From: Planomonospora_B alba | Lineage (GTDB): Bacteria; Actinomycetota; Actinomycetes; Streptosporangiales; Streptosporangiaceae | Reading direction: 5' to 3' | DNA: 64,000 nt | NCBI RefSeq assembly: GCF_039534085.1 | Contig: NZ_BAAAUT010000015.1 | Coordinates: 62,001-126,000 of the forward strand | In this document: positions 40,257 through 50,356 of the stretch, one piece after another | Layout of the letters: the number at the start of each line of letters is the position of its first letter | Position numbering within the stretch: position 1 is the first letter of the stretch | Notes under the pieces: generated by a model | The model's input: the letters and a program-made list of their open reading frames with translations, nothing else | Told to the model about the DNA's origin: nothing | The model's database searches: none | Made by a program: the position numbers and the translations under genes

Positions 40257-40730
40257 GTGGAGTTGGACCGGCTGGATCGCGACATCATCGGGGCGCTCGT
40301 CGAGGACGCCCGCGCCACCTACGCGGAGATCGGGCAGCGGGTGGGCCTGTCGGCCTCGGCGGTGAAACGGCGGGTGGACCGGCTGCGCGAGACCGGGGCG
40401 ATCACGGGCTTCACCGCGCGGGTGGAGCCCGCGGCGCTCGGCTGGACCACCGAGGCGTACGTCGAGCTGTTCTGCGCGGGCAAGACCTCCCCGGCGGAGA
40501 TCGGGGTGGCGGTGGCCCGGCATCCCGAGGTGGTCTCGGCGTGCACGATCACCGGTGAGGCCGACGCGCTGCTGCACATCCGGGCGACCGACGTGCGCCA
40601 CGTGGAGCGGGTGATCGAGCGCATCGCCGCCGAGCCGTTCGTGGTGCGGACCAAGAGCTCCATCGTGCTCTCCCGGCTGGTCGACGCCCCCGCGGGGAGC
40701 ACGCGCAACGGATCCCCCTTCCTGGCCTGA
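40257..40730 (+). CDS. Lrp/AsnC-family regulator, probable regulator of ddaH-rocD
   Basis: The N-terminal winged helix (LDRLDRDIIGALVEDARATY, EIGQRVGLSASAVKRRVDRL) and the C-terminal RAM/ligand domain (VSACTITGEADALLHIRATD) are typical. GTG 40257 is preceded by TTACAA/TACAAA at 5-6 nt, a weak leaderless-type signal. The gene is followed in the same direction by ddaH and rocD, so it probably activates arginine/ornithine breakdown in response to arginine or ornithine, as Lrp relatives do next to such genes. Confidence 0.9.
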   Translation: MELDRLDRDIIGALVEDARATYAEIGQRVGLSASAVKRRVDRLRETGAITGFTARVEPAALGWTTEAYVELFCAGKTSPAEIGVAVARHPEVVSACTITGEADALLHIRATDVRHVERVIERIAAEPFVVRTKSSIVLSRLVDAPAGSTRNGSPFLA

Positions 40731-40855
40731 AGGACGCAAGAAAACCGCGCCGGTGCGCATGACAACCACCTTGGCCTGCGCGAACGCCGTTCCTAGTCTG
40801 TTGCCGTCCACGATCCGACGTCCTCCACAGGGGGTGCGCCATCACAGCGAGCAGC

Positions 40856-41743
40856 ATGACCACCGGGATCCCGGGACGGGAGAGCCGCCCGTCCGCCGCC
40901 GTCCCGTCCACCGCCACCGCGCCGCGGCCGGCGGCGGACGGGCGGAGAACGACGAAGCACTTCCTCATGTGCCGGCCCGAGCACTTCACGGTCGAGTACG
41001 CGATCAACCCGTGGATGGATCCCGCGGCGGGGGCCGACCGCGAGAAGGCGATCCGGCAGTGGGAGGAGCTCAGGAGCGCCTACGAGGGCCTCGGTCACCG
41101 GGTCAGCCTGATCGAGCCGGTGGAGGGGCTGCCGGACATGGTCTTCGCCGCCAACGGCGCGCTGGTCGTGGAGGGCCGGGTGTACGGCGCGCGCTTCAAG
41201 CACGCCGAGCGGGCGGCCGAGGGCCCGGCCTACCTGGAGTGGTTCGTCCGCAACGGGTTCGACCGGGTGCACGAGCCGGCCTTCACCAACGAGGGCGAGG
41301 GCGACTTCCTCACCCTCGACCACGTCATCCTGGCCGGGACCGGCTTCCGCACCGATCTGGCCGCGCACTCGGAGGCGCAGGAGTTCCTCGGCCGCCCGGT
41401 CGTGACGCTGCGGCTGGTGGACCCCCGTTTCTACCACCTGGACACCGCACTCTTCCCGCTAAACGGACATAACGTTGCATACTTCCCAGGAGCCTTCTCT
41501 CCGGGGAGCCAGGAGGTACTGCGCCGCCTCTTCCCCCACGCCCTCATCGCAGACGAGGACGACGCGGTCGTACTGGGCCTCAACGCGGTCAGCGACGGCA
41601 CCCACGTGGTGGTCAACGCCGAGGCGACCGGGCTGCGGCGCACGCTCGAACGTGAGGGCTTCGAGGTCGTCCCCGTCGACATGTCCGAGCTGCGCAAGGC
41701 CGGCGGCGGCCCGAAGTGCTGCACGCTGGAGATCCGGGGATGA
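40856..41743 (+). CDS. ddaH: Dimethylarginine dimethylaminohydrolase / amidinotransferase family, 295 aa
   Basis: The guanidino-group-modifying fold is clear: MCRPEHFTVEYAINPWMD, the metal-free active-site segments PDMVFAANGALV and NEGEGDF, catalytic His in DPRFYHLDTAL, and catalytic Cys in GGPKCCTLEI near the C-terminus. The enzyme would convert methylarginine or a related guanidine to citrulline and amine. The first ~33 residues are low-complexity and may not be translated; no ribosome-binding site decides the start. Together with rocD and an Lrp gene it makes an arginine-derivative catabolic unit. A 60-bp stretch (41459-41520) uses codons unlike the rest of the gene. Confidence 0.88.
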   Translation: MTTGIPGRESRPSAAVPSTATAPRPAADGRRTTKHFLMCRPEHFTVEYAINPWMDPAAGADREKAIRQWEELRSAYEGLGHRVSLIEPVEGLPDMVFAANGALVVEGRVYGARFKHAERAAEGPAYLEWFVRNGFDRVHEPAFTNEGEGDFLTLDHVILAGTGFRTDLAAHSEAQEFLGRPVVTLRLVDPRFYHLDTALFPLNGHNVAYFPGAFSPGSQEVLRRLFPHALIADEDDAVVLGLNAVSDGTHVVVNAEATGLRRTLEREGFEVVPVDMSELRKAGGGPKCCTLEIRG

Positions 41744-41789
41744 ACGCGGGACGGCAAGGTTGCGAACCACGGAAGACGGTGACACACGC

Positions 41790-43001
41790 ATGACCAGCAC
41801 GGCCGAGCTCATCGAGCTCAGCGAGCGCCGCAGCGCGCACAACTACCACCCGCTCCCCGTGGTGATCCGCGAGGCGCAGGGCGCCTGGGTCACCGACGTC
41901 GAGGGGCGGCGGTTCCTGGACTGCCTGTCCGGCTACTCGTCGCTGAACTTCGGCCACGGCAACCCGAAGATCATCGAGGCCGCCCGGGAGCAGCTCGGCA
42001 GGCTCACCCTGACCAGCCGCGCCTTCTTCCACGACCAGTTCGCCGCCTTCGTCTCCGGTCTGGGCGATCTCACCGGCAAGGAGATGGTCCTGCCGATGAA
42101 CACCGGCGCCGAGGCCGTGGAGACCGCCATCAAGACGGCCCGCAAGTGGGGCTACGAGGTCAAGGGCGTCGCCCCCGGCCAGGCGAACATCATCGTCATG
42201 GAGGACAACTTCCACGGCCGCACCACGACGATCGTCAGCTTCTCCACCGACCCCGACGCCCACGAGGGCTACGGCCCCTACACGCCCGGCTTCAAGATCG
42301 TGAAGTACGGCTCGGTGGAGGCGATCCGCGAGGCCGTCGACGAGAACACCGTCGCGGTGCTGCTGGAGCCCATCCAGGGCGAGGCGGGCGTGCTCGTGCC
42401 GCCGGACGGCTACCTCACGCAGGTCCGCCAGCTGTGCACCGAGAACAACGTGCTGATGATCGCCGACGAGATCCAGTCCGGGCTCGGCCGCACCGGCGAC
42501 ACCTTCGCCTGCGACCACGAGGGCGTCGTCCCCGACATCTACGTGCTCGGCAAGGCCCTGGGCGGCGGCGTCGTCCCGGTCTCGGCCATCGCGGCCGACA
42601 CCGACGTCCTCGGCGTGATCAGGCCGGGCCAGCACGGCTCGACCTTCGGCGGCAACCCGCTCGCCTGCGCGGTGGCCCGCGCGGTCATCGAGCTCCTGGG
42701 CACCGGGGAGTACCAGGCGCGGGCCAGGGAGCTGGGCGCCCTGCTGCACGGGCGGCTGACCGGCCTGGTCGGCCGCGGCGTGGTGGCCGTACGCGGGCGG
42801 GGCCTGTGGGCGGGCGTGGACATCGACCCGTCCCTCGGCACCGGCCGGGAGCTCTCCGAGGCGCTGATGCGCCGGGGTGTGCTCGCCAAGGACACCCACG
42901 GCTCCACCATCCGGCTCGCCCCGCCGATCGTCATCTCCGAAGAGGACCTGCTGTGGGCCGTCGACCAGCTGGCCGGCGCGCTGGAGGACCTCGCCCGCTG
43001 A
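41790..43001 (+). CDS. rocD: Ornithine aminotransferase
   Basis: This class-III PLP aminotransferase (403 aa) converts ornithine and 2-oxoglutarate to glutamate-semialdehyde and glutamate. The motifs are NTGAEAVETAIKTARKWGYE, the PLP-Asp segment LMIADEIQSGLGRTG, and the Schiff-base lysine in DIYVLGKALGGGVVPVSA. ATG 41790 follows the ddaH stop by 46 bp with only a weak ribosome-binding site (GGAAGACGG). Paired with ddaH, it channels arginine-derived ornithine into glutamate or proline metabolism. Confidence 0.95.
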   Translation: MTSTAELIELSERRSAHNYHPLPVVIREAQGAWVTDVEGRRFLDCLSGYSSLNFGHGNPKIIEAAREQLGRLTLTSRAFFHDQFAAFVSGLGDLTGKEMVLPMNTGAEAVETAIKTARKWGYEVKGVAPGQANIIVMEDNFHGRTTTIVSFSTDPDAHEGYGPYTPGFKIVKYGSVEAIREAVDENTVAVLLEPIQGEAGVLVPPDGYLTQVRQLCTENNVLMIADEIQSGLGRTGDTFACDHEGVVPDIYVLGKALGGGVVPVSAIAADTDVLGVIRPGQHGSTFGGNPLACAVARAVIELLGTGEYQARARELGALLHGRLTGLVGRGVVAVRGRGLWAGVDIDPSLGTGRELSEALMRRGVLAKDTHGSTIRLAPPIVISEEDLLWAVDQLAGALEDLAR

Positions 43002-43024
43002 TCCCGTCTCCCGGCCCGGCCGCT

Positions 43025-43046
43025 GGCGCCCCTCCGGAGGGGCGCC
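43025..43046. terminator. Bidirectional palindromic terminator
   Basis: A perfect 22-bp palindrome (GGCGCCCCTCC and its complement) lies between the convergent rocD (+) and the phosphatase gene (-). Confidence 0.7.
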
Positions 43047-43053
43047 GGCGGCC

Positions 43054-44610
43054 TCAGGCCGTGAGCCGCATCTCGGCCATCTCGGTGAGGCCGCCGGCCG
43101 CGGTGGCGGTGTCCCAGCGGGCCGAAGGCGTCTCGTCCAGGGTGAGCGTGGCGACGGCGTTGGAGAACCACGGCCCGTCGGTGATCCGCCACCGGATCGG
43201 GGGCCGGGGCACCCGCGCCAGCCGGGCGAGCCCGCCGCCGACCAGGGTCGCGACGCCGAACTGGGCGACGATGTTGGCCAGGCGGAGCGTGCGGCTGAGC
43301 GGGTTGCGGATCGGTGAGCAGACGAGCTGGTGGATCGGGTGCCGCCGGACCTTCGCCGCGTAGGAGTAGTGCACGTCGCCGGAGAGGATGATCACCGGCT
43401 TGCCCGTCGCGACCAGCAGCCGGGCCAGGTCCTCGAAGGAGCGCCGGAAGGCCGACCAGTGCTCCAGGTCGATGCCCTGGCGCAGCAGCTCGGACAGCCG
43501 GGCGACCCCCTTGCCCCACGCTCCCTGGGCCAGGACCTCGTTCCACGTCTGCACGTGGTGGATGCCCGCCGGGAGCAGGAACGGGACCGACGATCCGATC
43601 ACGAAGCGCTCGGCGCCGCCCCGCTCCAGCTGCTCGGTGAGCCACTCCCACTCGACCGGGTCGATCATGCGCCGGTCGCCGGGAGTGAGCCGGCGGGCGC
43701 AGCGGGTGTCGAGCATGATCAGCCGGGTGGAGCCCAGGTCGCGGGCGTAGCTCCACCTGCTGTCGGAGGGGACGGCGTCGGCGTGCTCGGCGAACGCGTC
43801 GAGGATCTGCGCCCCGTCCCCCTCCGCGGCGCACAGCTTGGCGAGCAGGCCGTCGGCCTCGCGCTCGGCCGGCGACAGGTTGCCCAGGTGCTGGTAGACC
43901 CAGTAGGCGCCCAGCCCCGCGACCACCCGGCGCGGCCACCACTCCACCTCGGCCATCTTCGCCCGCCAGTCCGCCGAGGTGTTCCAGTCGTCGCGCAGGT
44001 CGTGGTCGTCGAAGATCATCGCACTGGGCACGGTGGAGAGCAGCCAGCGGATCTCCGGCTCGGTCCAGGCGACCCGGTACAGCTCGGCGTACTCCTCGAA
44101 GTCGGCGATCTCCTTCTTCGGCTCGCTGTCGCGGCGGGCGGCGATGAACTCCAGCATCTCCGCGGACGGCTCGTCGGCGTAGACCTGGTCTCCGAGGAGG
44201 AGCAGCAGGTCGGGCCAGTCCTCCTCGGCCGTCTCCTTCAGGCTCATGCCGTACGAGCGCAGCACGTCCACCCCGTGCGAGATCGTGTGCAGCGCGTCGT
44301 GCGGCACACTGGTCCGGCAGGAGCCGAACATCACCCGCCGGGGCCCGGCGGGCCCGAGCAGCCGGATGCGGCTGGGCGGCCAGCCCGGGATCGGCCAGAC
44401 GCGCTCGCCGTCGAGGCGGACCTCGTAGGCGCCGCCGCCCGCCACGTCCACGAGGGCGTAGTGATGGCCGTGCACGGTGAACGTCCGCGCGCTCCCCCGC
44501 GCCGGTCCGGCCTCGACCGTCACCTCGCAGGGCTCGCTGGTCTCCACCCAGAGGGAGGCGCGGGTCTCGTCCACATAGCGCAGCAGCGGCCCGACCACAA
44601 GTTCCGGCAC
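43054..44610 (-). CDS. PhoD-like alkaline phosphatase / phosphodiesterase family protein, 518 aa
   Basis: The calcineurin-like PhoD domain is recognised from VMFGSCRTS near residue 95, DLLLLLGDQVYADEP near 135, MIFDDHDLRDDWN near 200 and VIILSGDVHYSYAAKV near 405. These supply the Asp/Asn/His metal ligands. The N-terminal ~85 residues form the beta-sandwich PhoD_N-type domain. No signal peptide is visible, so unlike Tat-exported PhoD this copy is probably intracellular. GTG 44610 follows GAGGGGGACGGG. Substrate (phosphate ester or diester) is not predictable. Confidence 0.87.
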   Translation of the reverse strand: MPELVVGPLLRYVDETRASLWVETSEPCEVTVEAGPARGSARTFTVHGHHYALVDVAGGGAYEVRLDGERVWPIPGWPPSRIRLLGPAGPRRVMFGSCRTSVPHDALHTISHGVDVLRSYGMSLKETAEEDWPDLLLLLGDQVYADEPSAEMLEFIAARRDSEPKKEIADFEEYAELYRVAWTEPEIRWLLSTVPSAMIFDDHDLRDDWNTSADWRAKMAEVEWWPRRVVAGLGAYWVYQHLGNLSPAEREADGLLAKLCAAEGDGAQILDAFAEHADAVPSDSRWSYARDLGSTRLIMLDTRCARRLTPGDRRMIDPVEWEWLTEQLERGGAERFVIGSSVPFLLPAGIHHVQTWNEVLAQGAWGKGVARLSELLRQGIDLEHWSAFRRSFEDLARLLVATGKPVIILSGDVHYSYAAKVRRHPIHQLVCSPIRNPLSRTLRLANIVAQFGVATLVGGGLARLARVPRPPIRWRITDGPWFSNAVATLTLDETPSARWDTATAAGGLTEMAEMRLTA

Positions 44611-44868
44611 GTCCCGTCCCCCTCAGCCACTACACAATGGCGGATCTATGACAAGAAGCCTGCCATATCGGCGTGTTCCCCTCCCACTGCCCAAGCGGTT
44701 TGATCGGTAACAGCGGATCGGCGGACACGTGAGGGTCGTCACACGGACCGGCCACGAGAACGCAACACGGCCGTCCCCCGATGGTGACGCTCCGTGGTTA
44801 CGCTGATCCCGACCAATCACACCGGGCGGAGCAACGGCGCTCCGTCCGCCGTATGGAGGACTCCCTTC

Positions 44869-46155
<1,287 letters not shown>

Positions 46156-46167
46156 CGGCCCGTCCTC

Positions 46168-46206
46168 CCGGCCCGCCGGGCGCCTTCCCGCGTCCCGGCG
46201 GGCCGG
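46168..46206 (+). terminator. Terminator of gdhA
   Basis: A perfect 13-bp stem (46168-46180 with 46194-46206) with a 13-nt loop lies 13 bp after the gdhA stop. Confidence 0.7.
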
Positions 46207-46293
46207 TCCGCGTCCCGCCTCCGGTCGCCGGGGTCCGGTGAGCCGCGGTTTCGCGCGGCGCGAGCCGGCGCGAGCCGACGCGGACCGCACGGC

Positions 46294-47238
46294 TCAGGCC
46301 GCGGCGGCCAGGCGCTCGCGCCACCAGGCGATCGTGGCGGTCAGCGCCTCGTCCAGCGGGGTCGGCGCCAGGCCGAAGACCTCCTGGGAGTCGGTGGAGT
46401 CGACCACGAACGGCCGGACGAACTGGTAGCGCAGCTCCTCCAGTTCGCCGATCATGGGCGAGAAGGCGCCCGCGGCGCGCAGCAGCCAGTGGGGCATGGT
46501 CTTGACCGCCGGGGCCGGCGCGCCCGCCAGCGCGCACAGCCGCTCGGCCACGGCGCGGTAGGTCGTCGCCGGGCCCGTGGGCACGTGCCATGCCCGCCCC
46601 CACGAGCGCTCGCCGGTCCCGGCGGCCACCAGGGCCCGGGCCACGTCCGGCACGTAGGTCCAGCTGTGCGGCTGGTCGGGGTCGCCGACGTGGCGGACGG
46701 GCTTGCCTGCCAGCAGCCGCGGGACGAACCTGTCGCCCAGGTGCGACTGGTCCCGGCAACCGGGGCCGAAGAAGTCGGAGCCGCGCACCTCGGTCACCCG
46801 GACCCGCCCCGCCTCGTGCGCGGCCAGCGCGTCCCGCCACACGCGGGCCCGGACGGCGCCCTTGGCGCTGGGCGGGGTCAGCGGGTCGCTCTCCTTCATG
46901 GGCCGGTCGGGGGCGGCGTAGACGTAGAGGTTGCCGAGGATGACGTAGCCCGCACCGGCGGCCTCCGCGGCGGCCAGCATCGACGCCGCCAGCGGGGGCC
47001 ATGCCTCCGCCCAGCGGTGGTAGGGCGGGTTGACGCAGTTGTAGACCGTCTCGGCCCCGGCCGCCAGGCGGGCCAGCCGCTCCCGGTCGGCCGCGTCGGC
47101 GGCCTCCTTGCGGATCCCCGGCGCCTGCGGGCCGGAGCCGGACCGGCTGACCAGGACGACCTCGTGGCCCTGCCCGGCCAGCAGCCGGGCGACGTGGGAG
47201 CCGACCTGGCCCGCTCCGACGACGACGTGCTTCCCCAT
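46294..47238 (-). CDS. NAD-dependent epimerase/dehydratase family protein (extended SDR), 314 aa
   Basis: The Rossmann glycine motif is atypical but clear (VVVGAGQVGSHVARLLAGQG). It is followed by YNCVNPPYHRWAEAWPPLAA, the Tyr/Lys region near LYVYAAPDRPMKESDPLTPP and a C-terminal SDR fold. Enzymes of this kind act on nucleotide sugars or small alcohols; the substrate is unknown. Start 47238 follows GAGGGAG. The gene is divergent from a TetR regulator with two TetR-type palindromes between them, so it is the probable target of that repressor. Confidence 0.87.
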   Translation of the reverse strand: MGKHVVVGAGQVGSHVARLLAGQGHEVVLVSRSGSGPQAPGIRKEAADAADRERLARLAAGAETVYNCVNPPYHRWAEAWPPLAASMLAAAEAAGAGYVILGNLYVYAAPDRPMKESDPLTPPSAKGAVRARVWRDALAAHEAGRVRVTEVRGSDFFGPGCRDQSHLGDRFVPRLLAGKPVRHVGDPDQPHSWTYVPDVARALVAAGTGERSWGRAWHVPTGPATTYRAVAERLCALAGAPAPAVKTMPHWLLRAAGAFSPMIGELEELRYQFVRPFVVDSTDSQEVFGLAPTPLDEALTATIAWWRERLAAAA

Positions 47239-47314
47239 GTCGATCTCCCTCTCAGCGGTCCCGGACGAGCCGCGCGGCGGCACCGGGAACGGGAATGGAT
47301 TGGCGTTCCGTTAC

Positions 47315-47364
47315 GAGAGCAATGCTCTCTCCATGGAGCACGATTCGTCAAGAGCAGTGCTCTC
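47315..47364. promoter_or_regulatory. Two TetR-type operator palindromes in the epimerase/tetR divergent promoter
   Basis: GAGAGCA-A-TGCTCTC (47315-47329, perfect) and AAGAGCA-G-TGCTCTC (47350-47364, one mismatch) have centres 35 bp apart. A further half-site TGCTCT occurs near 47377. They lie between the divergent genes and are the obvious sites for the adjacent TetR protein. Confidence 0.75.
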
Positions 47365-47396
47365 ACTTTTATCCGGTGCTCTGATACGGTCGTCGT

Positions 47397-48095
47397 ATGA
47401 ACGCAGGCCGTACAGCACGGGAACGGGTCCGGGCCGAGCTGACCCGCGAGATCACCGACATCGCCCGCAGGCAACTGGCCGTCGAGGGCGCGGCGGGACT
47501 GTCACTGCGCGCGGTGGCCAGGGAGATGGGCATGGTCTCCTCGGCGATCTACCGCTACTTCCCCTCACGGGACGACCTGCTCACCGCCTTGATCATCGAC
47601 GGCTACAACGCGATCGGAGAGGCCGTGGAGGCGGCCGACGCGGCCTGCCCCCGAGAGGACCACACGGGCCGCTGGCTGGCGGTCTGCCGCGCCGTACGGG
47701 ACTGGGCGCTGGCGCACCCGCACGAGTACGCCCTGCTGTACGGCTCGCCGGTGCCCGGCTACAAGGCGCCGGTGGACACCGTGGCCGCCGCGGTGCGCGA
47801 CACCGTCGTCTACGGCCGGATCCTGTCCGACGCGCACCGCGCCGGGGCGCTGAACCCGCCGGACGTCTGCCCGCCGGTGCCCGCCCCGTTCGGCCGGGAC
47901 GCGGCGCGGGTGCGCGAGATCATGCCCGGCGTCCCCGACGAGGTGGTCGCGCGCGCCCTGGTCGCCTGGACCGGCCTGTTCGGCTGGGTCGGCTTCGAGT
48001 TGTTCGGCCAGTTCAACGAGGTGATCCTCGACCCCGCCCCGGCCTTCGAGCACACCATGCGCTGCCACGCCGCCCTGCTGGGCCTGCCCGTCTGA
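47397..48095 (+). CDS. TetR-family transcriptional regulator
   Basis: The N-terminal helix-turn-helix is typical (residues ~10-60: RARELTREITDI-like, LSLRAVAREMGMVSSAIYRY, FPSRDDLLTALI). The ligand domain has WLAVCRAVRDWALAHPHEYA and WTGLFGWVGFELFGQF, the actinobacterial TetR C-terminal type often called TetR_C_13 or similar. TACGGT (47385-47390) lies exactly 6 nt before the ATG, so the mRNA is probably leaderless. It probably represses itself and the divergent epimerase gene through the twin palindromes. The ligand is unknown. Confidence 0.92.
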   Translation: MNAGRTARERVRAELTREITDIARRQLAVEGAAGLSLRAVAREMGMVSSAIYRYFPSRDDLLTALIIDGYNAIGEAVEAADAACPREDHTGRWLAVCRAVRDWALAHPHEYALLYGSPVPGYKAPVDTVAAAVRDTVVYGRILSDAHRAGALNPPDVCPPVPAPFGRDAARVREIMPGVPDEVVARALVAWTGLFGWVGFELFGQFNEVILDPAPAFEHTMRCHAALLGLPV

Positions 48096-48183
48096 CCGGC
48101 CCGCCCCTCGGGGGCACGGTCGCCGCAGGACGCGGGTCCTGCGGACACGCCGGGGCGGCGGCGCCTGGCGGGTGCCCACCGGG

Positions 48184-48212
48184 CCGGACCCGGCAGGTCG
48201 TGCCGGGTCCGG
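48184..48212. terminator. Hairpin between convergent tetR and leuA
   Basis: A perfect 12-bp stem (48184-48195 with 48201-48212) with a 5-nt loop separates the convergent genes. Confidence 0.7.
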
Positions 48213-48266
48213 GCGGGAGCCGTACGGGCGGCCGCCGTACGGAACCGGGAGGGAGGTCCGGGATCG

Positions 48267-49973
48267 TCAGCGGGCGGCGCGGTTGACCGCGGAGATGATC
48301 GCCTTCAGCGCGGCGGTGGTGGTGTTGCCGTCGATGCCGACGCCCCACAGCACCTCGTCGCCCACCTGGCACTCGACGTAGGAGGCGGCCTTGGCGTCGC
48401 TGCCGGCGCTCATCGCGTGCTCGGCGTAGTCCAGCACGCGCACCTGGACGCCGACCCCGGCCAGGGCGTCGCAGAAGGCGGAGATGGGGCCGTTGCCGAC
48501 ACCCGTGACCTCGCGGATCTCGCCCTCGACGCGCAGGTCGGCGCTGATGGCGTCCTCGCCGTCGCCGGTGGAGGAGTTGCGGTGCGCCAGCAGGCCCAGC
48601 CGGCCCCACGGGCTGGACGGGTTCGGCAGGTACTCGTCGGCGAAGACCTCCCACATCGCGGCCGGGGTGATCTCGCCGCCCTCGGCGTCGGTCCGGGCCT
48701 GGATGACGCGGGAGAACTCGATCTGCAGCCGGCGCGGCAGGTCCAGGTGGTGGTCGGCCTTCATGATGTAGGCGACGCCGCCCTTGCCGGACTGGCTGTT
48801 GACCCGGATCACGGCCTCGTAGGTGCGGCCGATGTCCTTGGGGTCGATCGGCAGGTACGGCACCTCCCAGGTGAACTCGTCCACCGGCACGCCCGCCGCG
48901 GCCGCGTCGCGCTCCAGGTGCTCGAAGCCCTTCTTGATGGCGTCCTGGTGGGAGCCGGAGAAGGCCGTGTAGACCAGCTCGCCGCCCCACGGGTGGCGCG
49001 GGTGGACCGGCAGCTGGTTGCAGTACTCGACGACCCGGCGGATCTCGTCGATGTCGGACAGGTCGATCTCCGGGTCGATCCCCTGGGAGAACAGGTTCAT
49101 GCCCAGCGTCACCAGGCAGACGTTGCCGGTGCGCTCGCCGTTGCCGAACAGGCAGCCCTCGATGCGGTCGGCGCCGGCCATGTAGCCCAGCTCGGCGGCG
49201 GCCACGGCCGTGCCGCGGTCGTTGTGCGGGTGCAGGGACAGGATGATCGAGTCGCGGTGGGCCAGGTTGCGGTGCATCCACTCGATCTGGTCGGCGTAGA
49301 CGTTCGGCGTGGCCATCTCGACCGTGGCGGGCAGGTTGATGATGACCTTGCGCTCCGGGGTCGGCTGCCACACCTCGTTGACCGCGTCGCAGACCTCCAC
49401 GGCGTACTCCAACTCGGTCCCGGTGAAGGACTCCGGCGAGTACTGGAAGCGGACGTCCACGTCGGAGGCGTCGGCCAGCTTCTTGCAGAGCTTGGCGCCC
49501 TCGACGGCGATGGCGGTGATGCCCTCGCGGTCCTGGCCGAAGACGACGCGGCGCTGCAGCGTGGAGGTCGAGTTGTACAGGTGCACGATGGCGGACTTCG
49601 CGCCCTGGATCGCCTCGAAGGTCCGCTCGATCAGCTCGGGCCGGGCCTGGGTCAGGACCTGGATCACGACGTCGTCGGGGATCCGGCCCTCTTCGATGAT
49701 CTGGCGGACGAAGTCGAAGTCGGTCTGCGAGGCGGCCGGGAAGCCGACCTCGATCTCCTTGAACCCCATCCGGACCAGCAGCTCGAACATCTTCAGCTTG
49801 CGGTGCGGGTCCATCGGGTCGATCAGCGCCTGGTTGCCGTCGCGCAGGTCCACCGCGCACCAGCGGGGCGCCTTCGTGATGACCTTGTCCGGCCACGTGC
49901 GGTCGGTCAGCCGGACCGGCTGATAAGGGCGGTAGCGCTGGAACGGCATGGGACTGGGCTGCTGCGGATGCAT
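48267..49973 (-). CDS. leuA: 2-isopropylmalate synthase (full length, with regulatory domain)
   Basis: First committed step of leucine synthesis: acetyl-CoA plus 2-oxoisovalerate. The catalytic barrel (DLRDGNQAL, LHPHNDRGTA, GNGERTGN) is followed by the linker VNSQSGKGGVAYIMKADHHL and the C-terminal leucine-binding domain (ISADLRVEGEIREVTGVGNG and AFCDALAGVGVQVRVLDYAE) to residue 568. It is closely similar to the short paralog at 6629-7954 up to the start of this domain. The start at 49973 follows GAGGAG; MPFQRYRPY (49949) is an alternative. A Leu-rich leader ORF and pseudoknot lie upstream. Confidence 0.97.
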   Translation of the reverse strand: MHPQQPSPMPFQRYRPYQPVRLTDRTWPDKVITKAPRWCAVDLRDGNQALIDPMDPHRKLKMFELLVRMGFKEIEVGFPAASQTDFDFVRQIIEEGRIPDDVVIQVLTQARPELIERTFEAIQGAKSAIVHLYNSTSTLQRRVVFGQDREGITAIAVEGAKLCKKLADASDVDVRFQYSPESFTGTELEYAVEVCDAVNEVWQPTPERKVIINLPATVEMATPNVYADQIEWMHRNLAHRDSIILSLHPHNDRGTAVAAAELGYMAGADRIEGCLFGNGERTGNVCLVTLGMNLFSQGIDPEIDLSDIDEIRRVVEYCNQLPVHPRHPWGGELVYTAFSGSHQDAIKKGFEHLERDAAAAGVPVDEFTWEVPYLPIDPKDIGRTYEAVIRVNSQSGKGGVAYIMKADHHLDLPRRLQIEFSRVIQARTDAEGGEITPAAMWEVFADEYLPNPSSPWGRLGLLAHRNSSTGDGEDAISADLRVEGEIREVTGVGNGPISAFCDALAGVGVQVRVLDYAEHAMSAGSDAKAASYVECQVGDEVLWGVGIDGNTTTAALKAIISAVNRAAR

Positions 49974-50005
49974 CTGCTCGTGCTCCTCGGCTCGAAGACT
50001 GTCGC

Positions 50006-50067
50006 GGCCGACACGCATGGCTCGCACCGCGACGAGGGAGCCGGCCTGTTACAGGCCCTCGTCGCGG
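50006..50067 (-). ncRNA. LEU-element-like pseudoknot leader of leuA
   Basis: On the minus strand a perfect 12-bp stem (50056-50067 with 50027-50038) encloses a 17-nt loop that contains the leader's TAA stop. Loop bases GGCCGGC (50040-50046) can pair with GTCGGCC (50006-50012) just downstream, with one G-U pair. This repeats the architecture seen at leuA2 with different sequences, which is good evidence for a selected structure. Matches the LEU element described upstream of actinobacterial leuA. Confidence 0.75.
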
Positions 50068-50105
50068 CGGCTAAGGAGAAGCAGCCCGCGCAGCACGCAT
50101 AGCAC
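50049..50105 (-). CDS. Leu-rich leader peptide of leuA (up to 18 codons)
   Basis: From GTG 50105 the frame reads MLCVLRGLLLLSRRDEGL and then TAA (50049-50051). Seven leucines are included, with four in a row (CTG CTT CTC CTT). A second GTG at 50096 would give a 15-codon version. An out-of-frame ATG at 50100 opens a different frame and is considered less likely. The 3' half of the ORF forms the 5' arm of the 12-bp stem. Control by ribosome stalling at leucine codons is inferred. Confidence 0.68.
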   Translation of the reverse strand: MLCVLRGLLLLSRRDEGL

Positions 50106-50356
50106 GTTATCAGACCGTTCTCGATGCCCGGGCGCCGGTCTCACATCCCGGGACGCCCGCTTCCCTCCGCGGACGGGCCCGGCGGGACGCGCGGCCGCCC
50201 GCTCGGTCCTCGCCCGCGCGCCCGCATACCGCCCCGGACAGCGCCTCCCGCCTGCGGCGGAGCCCGTCCCCCCGAGGGAGGCGGGACCGGCCGCCCGCCG
50301 GGTACGGGAGGCCGGTCGGATACAGTCCGAAAAGGGAGCGCCGACAGGGGGGACCC

